A stretch of DNA of 10,748 nucleotides, from NCBI GenBank assembly GCA_947446835.1, contig CANFHS010000068.1:1-10748 (forward strand), given 5' to 3'. Below the pieces are notes generated by a model. That model made no database searches. It worked only from the letters and a program-made list of their open reading frames with translations, and was not told the DNA's origin. The translations under genes and the position numbers were made by a program. Origin of the DNA: Bacteriovoracaceae bacterium (GTDB lineage Bacteria; Bdellovibrionota; UBA1018). Below are positions 1 to 5,165 of this stretch, in pieces. Within the stretch, counting starts at the first letter, position 1. Each line of letters begins with the position of its first letter.

Positions 1-49
1 CTTCGGCGATGAGCAGGGCGGGGCGCTGTTTTTCCTGGGGCAGGCTCAT
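1..49 (-). CDS. Response regulator, N-terminal fragment (partner of the RegB-like kinase), cut by window edge
   Basis: Only the first 16 codons are visible (the reading starts MSLPQEKQRPALLIAE). The hydrophobic strand ALLIAE followed by an expected Asp is the usual first beta-strand and acidic pocket of a receiver domain. The start ATG (49..47) overlaps the kinase stop TGA (48..46) as ATGA, and GGAGA lies 4 nt upstream, so the two proteins are translationally coupled. Because the kinase is of the RegB/PrrB type, the partner is most likely a RegA/PrrA-type regulator with a receiver and a Fis-like helix-turn-helix. That is inferred from context, since neither the phospho-acceptor nor the output domain lies in the window. 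Confidence 0.6.
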   Translation of the reverse strand, partial: MSLPQEKQRPALLIAE

Positions 50-1356
50 GGGGTCTCCGGGTCAGCGGGCAAGCTCAGTTCGATGCGGGTCACCGCGCCG
101 GTCCGCAGGGCGCGCAAGGTGCCCCCGATGGCCTGGGCCAGGCTCAAGGCGTTGTAGAGACCCAGGCCCGTGCCGTCGGGCTTGGTGGTCACGAACGGCT
201 CGCCCCACTTCTCGGTGACGAGCGCGGGAATTTCAGGTCCTCGGTTTTCGATGGCCACCACGAAGGCACCCTCCGCGGCAGCCAGATGGATGGTGACGGG
301 GTGTCCCGGGTCCGAGGCCTCGATCGCGTTTTCGATGAGGTCAAACACCGACTCCCGCAGCGGCCAGCGCGGCACCTCGATCGGGGTCGCGCCCGCCGGA
401 GTTTCGGAAAGGTGGATCGTCGCATCGGGGTGGGTCGACTGGAATTCCTCCACCCACTTCACGAACACCTCTTCGGCGCACAGCTTTTCCAGGTTCAGGT
501 GGTCGGCTTTCAGGCCGGTCTGGGTCAGCTGCTTCAGGATGTCCTCGCACTCGCGAACCGCGCTCCGGGCCTCGCTGGCGTCGTCCAGGGTGTCGACGCC
601 GCCTTTGCGGAGGATGCGGTCCAGCCGCAGTCGCAGCGTGGACAGTGGCGTGGCGAACTTGTGGCTGAAGCCCGCCGCCACGGCGCCGGCCACCTTGAGC
701 CGGTCCATTCGTTCCTGCTGGGCGCGCAGCGTGCGCACGTTGGCTTCCAGGGCCCGGAGGGTGCGGGACAACCAGAAAGTCAGGGCTGCCAGGAAAAGAC
801 CCACCACCGAATAGGACACGAAGATGGAGGGCCGGGTCACATTCCCTGTGATCGAAAGATGGGAGACGTCCGGGTCCCACTGCAGGAAGGCCAGGCTGGC
901 CGGGATCAGCAGCAGCACAGCCAGCAGGCTGGCGCGCTCCAGCAGCAGCGCCGCCAGCACCGAATGCACCAGCAGCAGCGCTGAGGCCGGGTTGTAGATG
1001 CCGCCACTCAGCGAAATGAGCAGGGTGAGACCACCGATGTCGGCCACGAACTGGATGGCCAGATCCCAGGTGCTGATGGGGGCCTGCCGCTGCAGGAGGC
1101 CGCGCCACGAAACCAGATTCCAGAGGGCCTGCGCGCCCAGGATGGCCCCGTAAAGCGGCAAGTAGTGAGCGGAAAGGTAGCCCAGCTTCAGCCCCAGCAA
1201 CGCCAGAAGGGCCTCGCCCAGGATGGCCAGCCAGCGCAGCCGGAGCATCCAGTCCAGCTTGGCGCGATTCTCGTCGGCTCCCGGGCGCGGGGCCGGCCAG
1301 GCGACGGTGAGCAGGAAGTCCTGGATTTTTCGGATCACGTCCTGGTTTTCGCGCAT
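46..1356 (-). CDS. RegB/PrrB-like redox-sensing membrane histidine kinase
   Basis: This is a 436-residue sensor kinase. Residues about 38-200 hold about six hydrophobic segments starting at RLRWLAILGE, the typical RegB opening. GGIYNP (118-123) matches the GGxxNPF heptad that binds ubiquinone in RegB. The H-box is around His232 (SHKFATPLSTL), followed by RECEDIL with Cys270. That Cys sits 38 residues after the His, close to the redox-active Cys265 of RegB (His225). The ATPase domain has Asn343 (N-box) and GTGLGLYNA (395-403). The G1 box is weak (ENRGPEIP instead of DxGxG), and the residue after the His is Lys instead of the usual Glu/Asp. From the family, it should report quinone-pool or redox state to the regulator encoded just downstream. 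No clear Shine-Dalgarno sequence precedes the ATG at 1356, so the exact start is uncertain; Met37 is the alternative. It is divergent from the MGHG/HiPIP operon. Confidence 0.85.
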   Translation of the reverse strand: MRENQDVIRKIQDFLLTVAWPAPRPGADENRAKLDWMLRLRWLAILGEALLALLGLKLGYLSAHYLPLYGAILGAQALWNLVSWRGLLQRQAPISTWDLAIQFVADIGGLTLLISLSGGIYNPASALLLVHSVLAALLLERASLLAVLLLIPASLAFLQWDPDVSHLSITGNVTRPSIFVSYSVVGLFLAALTFWLSRTLRALEANVRTLRAQQERMDRLKVAGAVAAGFSHKFATPLSTLRLRLDRILRKGGVDTLDDASEARSAVRECEDILKQLTQTGLKADHLNLEKLCAEEVFVKWVEEFQSTHPDATIHLSETPAGATPIEVPRWPLRESVFDLIENAIEASDPGHPVTIHLAAAEGAFVVAIENRGPEIPALVTEKWGEPFVTTKPDGTGLGLYNALSLAQAIGGTLRALRTGAVTRIELSLPADPETP

Positions 1357-1381
1357 CGGCGCGAGTTCGGCAAGTGGCCGC

Positions 1382-1411
1382 TTGGATTCTCGGGGCCCTT
1401 GGCGTTACGCT
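1382..1411 (+). promoter_or_regulatory. Putative promoter of the MGHG/HiPIP operon
   Basis: TTGGAT (1382-1387), an 18-bp spacer and TACGCT (1406-1411) resemble a sigma-70 promoter with a TAnnnT -10 box. The ATG of the first operon gene begins 9 nt after the -10, with no Shine-Dalgarno sequence between, so the transcript would be leaderless or nearly so. The element fills most of the 64-bp gap between the divergent kinase and this operon. It was identified by eye only. Confidence 0.4.
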
Positions 1412-1420
1412 GGCAGCACG

Positions 1421-1903
1421 ATGCAGAAATCGAGACTCTGGGCATTTGCCCTGCTGTTGACCTTGCTCCTTGCCCTGGGTGTGCGGCAAAAATACCGCCT
1501 GGCGGGCGAAACTCCGCCTCCGCGCCCGGCCGCGCAGTGCTCGTTTTTCTTCGAAAAAGAGAAGCTTTGCGCCGATCTGGTCTGGACCCGGCCTCCGGTC
1601 AATGTGGCCGCTCCCACCGAAAAGAACCAGGCCGAGTTCACTTTGCGCTTCTGGAAAGAGGGCCTTGAGCCCGGCGAAAAGGTGGCGGCAGACCCGGCTT
1701 CGGGGCTCCTGGTTTCGCTCTGGATGCCGGCCATGGGCCACGGATCCGAGCCCACCGAAGTCCGCAAGGATGCCCGGATGCCCGGGGTTTTCCAGGTCGG
1801 CCATGTGCTGTTTTCCATGGGCGGCGACTGGGAAATCTGGGTCACCCTGCTGGACGGCAATCGGTTCATCGAGAAAGCCCGGATGTCTTACCGCCTGGAG
1901 TAG
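1421..1903 (+). CDS. Membrane-anchored MGHG protein (YtkA/FixH-like), paralogue 1
   Basis: This is a 160-residue protein. Residues 5-21 form one hydrophobic helix (LWAFALLLTLLLALG) with no clear signal-peptidase site, so it is probably an inner-membrane anchor with the domain in the periplasm. The domain has Cys40 and Cys50 (C-x9-C), a TLRFWKE strand, the motif LWMPAMGHGS (Met102, Met105, His107) and FSMGGDW (Met133). The layout of a small periplasmic beta-domain with a Met-rich MGHG loop resembles YtkA-like and FixH proteins, which are linked to copper or cbb3-oxidase assembly. The Met/His set could bind Cu(I), but this is an inference. Two paralogues lie downstream in the same operon. The ATG at 1421 was chosen because longer in-frame starts run into the divergent kinase gene and lack a signal-like N-terminus. 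Confidence 0.75.
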   Translation: MQKSRLWAFALLLTLLLALGVRQKYRLAGETPPPRPAAQCSFFFEKEKLCADLVWTRPPVNVAAPTEKNQAEFTLRFWKEGLEPGEKVAADPASGLLVSLWMPAMGHGSEPTEVRKDARMPGVFQVGHVLFSMGGDWEIWVTLLDGNRFIEKARMSYRLE

Positions 1904-1917
1904 GGCGTTCCGGTGGC

Positions 1918-1932
1918 GCAACATTTTGTTGC
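1918..1932. promoter_or_regulatory. Perfect 6-3-6 palindrome upstream of the HiPIP gene, candidate operator
   Basis: GCAACA-TTT-TGTTGC is a perfect inverted repeat in the 66-bp gap between paralogue 1 and the HiPIP gene. Its centre is about 44 bp upstream of the transcription start predicted from the TAAGCT -10 box, a typical place for an activator, and no good -35 box is visible. The form (GC-x-AC, centre, GT-x-GC) resembles RegA/PrrA/RegR-type sites as I remember them (GCGRC...GNCGC), with one transition in each half. The stem is too short and AT-light for a terminator and lacks a following T-run. Confidence 0.45.
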
Positions 1933-1956
1933 ATCGCCGATCCTGGGCGGGCGCGG

Positions 1957-1962
1957 TAAGCT
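1957..1962 (+). promoter_or_regulatory. Putative -10 box of the HiPIP gene
   Basis: TAAGCT fits TAnnnT and lies 7 nt before the HiPIP ATG, so transcription would begin at or next to the start codon. No Shine-Dalgarno sequence precedes this ATG, which agrees with a leaderless message. A -35 element is not evident, and the upstream palindrome may take its place through an activator. Confidence 0.35.
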
Positions 1963-1969
1963 GCCGGCC

Positions 1970-2281
1970 ATGAAATCATTCCAGGCCCCCGTGGAGCGTC
2001 GCTCCTTCCTCAAGCTTTTTGGCGCCGCCTTGGGCGCGTTCCTGGTGCCGGGTGCCTGGCGCGGGGTCCTGGCCGCGCCCGCCGCGGCGGTTCCCGCCAA
2101 CGATCCTGTGGCTCTGGCCATCGGCTATGTGGCCGGGCCCAGCAAGATCCGGGTCAAGGGCCAGAACTGCTCGGGCTGCGCGCTTTACACGGCGGTGGAC
2201 TCGCAGTGGGGCCGCTGCCAGATGCTGACCACCGGGTTGGTCAGTTCCCAAGGCTGGTGCCGTTCCTGGAGCAAGAAATGA
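1970..2281 (+). CDS. High-potential iron-sulfur protein (HiPIP), Tat-exported
   Basis: This is a 103-residue precursor. A Tat signal is present (ERRSFLKLFG, residues 9-18, then a hydrophobic stretch and Ala-rich cleavage region near 35-40). The mature part has four Cys at 67, 70, 83 and 97 in the pattern NCSGCALY, WGRCQML, GWCRSW, which is diagnostic of HiPIPs. The spacing (3, 13, 14) is close to that of classical HiPIPs (3, 15, 14). It should carry one 4Fe-4S cluster working between the +2 and +3 states and act as a soluble periplasmic electron carrier, for example between a bc1-type complex and an oxidase or reductase. The cofactor-loaded protein is folded before export, which explains the Tat signal. 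The ATG at 1970 starts exactly at the Tat n-region; an earlier in-frame ATG at 1913 would include the palindrome and promoter. The stop overlaps the next gene. Confidence 0.93.
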   Translation: MKSFQAPVERRSFLKLFGAALGAFLVPGAWRGVLAAPAAAVPANDPVALAIGYVAGPSKIRVKGQNCSGCALYTAVDSQWGRCQMLTTGLVSSQGWCRSWSKK

Positions 2282-2829
2282 TGAAACGGGCTTGGGTGTT
2301 GGTTCTCCTGGCGCTGGCAGCGCCAACTTTTGCTGAAGTTCCCCGGGTTTTCCAGGGCAAGAACCTGCTGGCCGGCGGGGCCCTTCGCATCGAGACCGCG
2401 GCGGCTCGCAAGGCCACCGTGGTGGCCTTTGTTTCTTCCAAGTGCCCGTGTTCGTCGTCGCACGAGGTGACCTTGCGCGAGCTGGCCCGCCAGTACGTGC
2501 CGCAGGGGTTCCAGTTCGTGGCCGTCCATTCCAACCAGGACGAGCCCGCCGCCACCGCCCAGGCCCACTTCCAGGCTTCGGCCATGGGCATCCCGGTCCT
2601 GCAGGATGACGGCGCCCAGGTGGCCGATCAGCTGGGGGCCTTGAAGACCCCGCATGTGTACGTCATTTCGCCCGCGGGCGAGCTGCTGTACCAGGGCGGC
2701 GTCGACGACAGCCACCACGCGGCCGGAGCCAAGAAGCATTATCTGGCCGAAGCGCTGGGCGCCATTGCCCAGGGCAGGGCACCCGAGCTGGCCCAGAGCC
2801 GGACCTTGGGTTGTGTCATCACTCGGTGA
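2278..2829 (+). CDS. Peroxiredoxin-like thioredoxin-fold periplasmic protein (PRX-like 1 type)
   Basis: This is a 183-residue protein with a Sec signal peptide (VLVLLALAAPTFA, cleavage near residue 19). The thioredoxin fold is visible as VVAFVSSKCPCSSSHEVTL (catalytic-loop Cys56 and Cys58), a FVAVHSNQDE strand, PVLQDD, the cis-Pro loop KTPHVYVI (Pro125) and LLYQGGVDD. A C-terminal LGCVITR adds Cys179. The order, including the C-terminal Gly-Cys-x-Ile-[KR/TR] tail, is that of the PRX-like 1 redoxins, whose substrates are not established. It probably does thiol redox work in the periplasm, perhaps on the C-x9-C pairs of the neighbouring MGHG proteins or in a Sco-like copper role (inference). 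The start is ATG 2278, overlapping the HiPIP stop as ATGA; ATG 2281 directly behind it is equally possible. GGAG at 2268-2271 serves either start. Confidence 0.8.
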   Translation: MMKRAWVLVLLALAAPTFAEVPRVFQGKNLLAGGALRIETAAARKATVVAFVSSKCPCSSSHEVTLRELARQYVPQGFQFVAVHSNQDEPAATAQAHFQASAMGIPVLQDDGAQVADQLGALKTPHVYVISPAGELLYQGGVDDSHHAAGAKKHYLAEALGAIAQGRAPELAQSRTLGCVITR

Positions 2830-2838
2830 GGTGGAATC

Positions 2839-3336
2839 ATGAAATTTGAAGCTGGCTTGTCCCGTCTGGCGCCCGCGTTCCTGGGCCTTGTCCTGGCGGC
2901 CTGCAATTCGCCGCTGCTGAACCACGAAAACGCCGCGGACCAGAAGCAGGCACAACTGGCGCAGGCCCCATCGGATTGCCCGGTCTCGTTGCCCAAGAAC
3001 GGACTCTGTGCTTCGTGGAGCTGGGAAACCCGCCCCACCGACCAGGAGATGGGCACGGCAACCGTGCGCTTCTGGAAGGCGAAGGAAACCACCAGCGCCG
3101 GACCGTATGTCGATCCGGGCGCCGAGGTGGCCATCCAGCTCTGGATGGCTTCCATGGGACATGGCTCCAGCCCCGTGACGGTCGAGCCCAGGAAGGACAC
3201 CGCTGGCAAGAAGCTGATCGGCGAATACACCGCCAGCGAAGTGTTCTTCGTCATGCCAGGCGCCTGGGAAGTCCGCGTGCAGCTCAAGAAGGGCAGCACC
3301 CTGCTGGAGCAGGGAAAGCTGAATGTCACGATCTGA
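2839..3336 (+). CDS. MGHG lipoprotein (YtkA/FixH-like), paralogue 2
   Basis: This is a 165-residue lipoprotein. The signal peptide ends in a lipobox LAAC with lipidated Cys22, followed by Asn-Ser, so outer-membrane sorting is plausible under the E. coli rule. A Gln/Ala-rich linker follows, then the domain shared with paralogues 1 and 3: Cys47 and Cys57 (C-x9-C), TATVRFWKAK, LWMASMGHGSS (Met103, Met106, His108) and FFVMPGAWEVRVQL (Met139). A strong GAGGTGG Shine-Dalgarno sequence sits 5 nt before the ATG and 9 nt after the redoxin stop. Its 3' end overlaps the next gene by 14 nt. A metal-binding (copper) role is inferred from the Met/His pattern and is not shown. Confidence 0.78.
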   Translation: MKFEAGLSRLAPAFLGLVLAACNSPLLNHENAADQKQAQLAQAPSDCPVSLPKNGLCASWSWETRPTDQEMGTATVRFWKAKETTSAGPYVDPGAEVAIQLWMASMGHGSSPVTVEPRKDTAGKKLIGEYTASEVFFVMPGAWEVRVQLKKGSTLLEQGKLNVTI

Positions 3337-4282
3337 AGCCCTTGGCCTGAAACTCTGGACGGGGCTTTCGCTTTCCGTCGGCCTGGCCTTGGGCGCCGCT
3401 CCTGCCTTGGGCGCCGCCTGCTGCGGGGGTTCGTCGGCCGCGCCGGCGCTCATCTCGGGCGACGACGCCTATCAGCTGACGGCCGGAATTTCGCGCGGGG
3501 TGGTCATCGGCGATGCGCCGGTTTCAGGCTTGCCGGTGTTCCGGAGCCCGGGCCATGACGAAGTGACGCAGACCTTGCGGCTGGACGGCGCCATGCTGCT
3601 GTCGGATCGTTGGCAGGCCAGCTTCACGGCGCCCGTGGTCCAGAGGTCCCTGGACCTGGCCGGGCTGGAGGGTTCCACCACGCGGCTGGGCGATGTGTCG
3701 CTGGGTCTGGGTTACGAGGCCCTGCCCGAGTGGGGGTACTCGGAATGGCGCCCCCGGGGCTTCGTTTTCGCGCAGCTGCAGCTGCCGACGGCCCCTTCCA
3801 TTTACGACGCGCAGGCTTGGGGCGCCACCGACGCGGTAGGCTCGGGTTTTTTGCGGTTGGCCGTAGGCGGGCTTTTTTTGAAGACCCGCGGCGCCTGGGA
3901 TTATTCGCTGATGCCCGAGCTGCATCGCGCGCTTGCGCGAAGCTTTGTTGGCACCGATGGGTCGGTTTTTGAGGTCATTCCTGGCTGGGGCGCAAGCCTG
4001 GCCCTGGGCGCGGGTTACAACTTGCCAGTCACACCGCTGCGCGTGGGCCTGCGGGTCGCACCCGTGTGGAACGCGGGGCGGACCGTCGATTCGGGCCAAG
4101 GCGGCCTGGGCCAATCCAGCGACCAATGGGTCTGGAACGCAGGCCTGGATGTGTCCTGGCTGGCGGGCACGGACTGGAGCGTGACCGGTTCCTACACCGA
4201 TCAGACGCTGCTCGGGCCTGCCGTGAACACGACTTTGAGCCGCACCCTGGCGCTGAGTGTCCAGCGCCGGTGGCCGCGGTGA
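3323..4282 (+). CDS. Outer-membrane beta-barrel protein with Cys-Cys-Gly-Gly mature N-terminus
   Basis: This is a 319-residue protein. A Sec signal (LSLSVGLALGAAPALGA) is followed directly by ACCGGSS (Cys33, Cys34) and PALISGDDAYQLTAG. The rest is a run of alternating amphipathic strands rich in aromatic and Gly residues (for example FVFAQLQLPTAP, FEVIPGWGASLALGAGYNLP, DWSVTGSYTDQTLLG), typical of a 10-14 strand outer-membrane barrel. I do not recognise an exact family. The paired Cys right after the cleavage site is conserved-looking and could bind metal or be lipid-modified, although GAAC is a poor lipobox. The start at 3323 lies inside the end of paralogue 2, with AGGGAA 6 nt upstream, so translation is coupled. 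Its place between two MGHG proteins suggests it is the outer-membrane partner of the module. Confidence 0.75.
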   Translation: MSRSEALGLKLWTGLSLSVGLALGAAPALGAACCGGSSAAPALISGDDAYQLTAGISRGVVIGDAPVSGLPVFRSPGHDEVTQTLRLDGAMLLSDRWQASFTAPVVQRSLDLAGLEGSTTRLGDVSLGLGYEALPEWGYSEWRPRGFVFAQLQLPTAPSIYDAQAWGATDAVGSGFLRLAVGGLFLKTRGAWDYSLMPELHRALARSFVGTDGSVFEVIPGWGASLALGAGYNLPVTPLRVGLRVAPVWNAGRTVDSGQGGLGQSSDQWVWNAGLDVSWLAGTDWSVTGSYTDQTLLGPAVNTTLSRTLALSVQRRWPR

Positions 4283-4313
4283 AGCACGCAGGAGCCACAG
4301 GAAAGGAAACACG

Positions 4314-4742
4314 ATGGGTATGAAGGTCTTGGGAACGGGAGTGATGGGAATCTTTCTGGGTGTTGCGCTTCTCGGAGCAAGACCCGCGCAGGCCGACGCC
4401 GCATGCCCGCTGGAGTTCAAGAAGTTGAAGCAGTGCGCCTCCATCGAATGGATTTCGCAGCCTTCGACTGAACGCGAGGGCGCCTTCACCATCCGCTTCT
4501 GGTCCAAGGCCAGTGGCAAGCCCGCGCCGCGCTACGAGGACCCCAAGGGAACCCTGGTCGCGCGCCTGTTCATGCCCACCATGGGTCATGGCTCGTCGCC
4601 CACCCGGATTGTGCCGCACGAGACGGGCGTTTTTGACGTGCAGAAGCTGCGTTTCATGATGCCCGGCCACTGGGACCTGCACATCGAGCTCAAGAAGGCC
4701 TCGGTCGTCCTCGACGAGGTCGTGCTCGGTTTCGACCTTTGA
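4314..4742 (+). CDS. Secreted MGHG protein (YtkA/FixH-like), paralogue 3
   Basis: This is a 142-residue protein with a cleavable Sec signal (VMGIFLGVALLGARPAQA, cut near residue 27), giving a soluble periplasmic domain that begins almost directly at the first conserved Cys. It has Cys31 and Cys41 (C-x9-C), FTIRFWSK, LFMPTMGHGSSP (Met87, Met90, His92) and RFMMPGHWDLHIEL (Met115, Met116). It is the shortest and cleanest version of the domain seen three times in this operon. ATG 4314 has AAAGGA 6 nt upstream; ATG 4320 is in frame but sits farther from that site. It begins 31 nt after the barrel gene. Copper or other soft-metal binding is inferred from the Met/His motif. Confidence 0.78.
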   Translation: MGMKVLGTGVMGIFLGVALLGARPAQADAACPLEFKKLKQCASIEWISQPSTEREGAFTIRFWSKASGKPAPRYEDPKGTLVARLFMPTMGHGSSPTRIVPHETGVFDVQKLRFMMPGHWDLHIELKKASVVLDEVVLGFDL

Positions 4743-4750
4743 TCTGCCGG

Positions 4751-4756
4751 TACGCT
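4751..4756 (+). promoter_or_regulatory. Possible internal -10 box ahead of the receiver/kinase pair
   Basis: TACGCT repeats the exact -10 hexamer seen before paralogue 1 and lies 19 nt before the receiver ATG. No convincing -35 box is present. It could let the receiver and kinase be made independently of the upstream operon. Confidence 0.25.
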
Positions 4757-4775
4757 GTTTGCTGGGCAAGGCCGC

Positions 4776-5165
4776 ATGGAACCCCAGACCGGCGTCCCGT
4801 CGCTGCCCATGCCCTGTGCCAGCATCCTGGTCGTCGAGGACGAAGCGTCCATCCGCGACACCCTGAAGCTGGCGCTTGAGCTGGAAGGCTACACGGTTTT
4901 CACGGCCAGCAACGGCGAGGAGGGGCTGGAGGCGCTTCGGCGTCTGCCGCGCCCGTGCCTGGTTCTGCTCGACCTGATGATGCCCGTCATGAACGGCTGG
5001 GAATTTGTCGAGGCCTTGGAGGCGGATACGGTGCTGGCGCCCATTCCGGTGGCCCTGGTCACGGCCTATGGAGAGCGCGGCCAGGGTCTTCATACCAAGG
5101 CCATCATCAAGAAGCCCATCGACCTGGAATTGCTGCTGAAGGTGGTCAAGGAATTCTGCGGATGA
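4776..5165 (+). CDS. Single-domain response regulator (receiver only)
   Basis: This is a 129-residue protein consisting of one receiver domain. Glu21 and Asp22 form the acidic pocket (ILVVEDE), Asp66 is the phospho-acceptor (LLDLMMP), and Thr96 (VTAYG) and Lys113 (IKKPID) are the switch residues. There is no DNA-binding or enzymatic output, so it must act by protein-protein contact, like CheY or Spo0F, or as a phosphate sink or relay. It begins 33 nt after paralogue 3 and its stop overlaps the kinase start as ATGA, so the two are surely partners. ATG 4809, just before the receiver fold, is an alternative start; a weak AAGG lies 4 nt before ATG 4776. Confidence 0.9.
   Translation: MEPQTGVPSLPMPCASILVVEDEASIRDTLKLALELEGYTVFTASNGEEGLEALRRLPRPCLVLLDLMMPVMNGWEFVEALEADTVLAPIPVALVTAYGERGQGLHTKAIIKKPIDLELLLKVVKEFCG

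Noticed and set aside
341..1924. 527-codon minus-strand frame covering the kinase N-terminus and paralogue 1
   Set aside because: It overlaps two well-supported genes, and the translation is Arg/Pro/Gly-rich with no recognisable fold. It is a shadow frame.
3386..3416. Near-repeat of cttgggcgccg within the barrel signal peptide
   Set aside because: It encodes the repeated Leu-Gly-Ala-Ala of the hydrophobic and cleavage region; ordinary signal-peptide composition.
2185..3453. 422-codon minus-strand frame opposite the redoxin and paralogue 2
   Set aside because: It lies antisense to genes with signal peptides, active-site motifs and good ribosome sites. No domain is visible.
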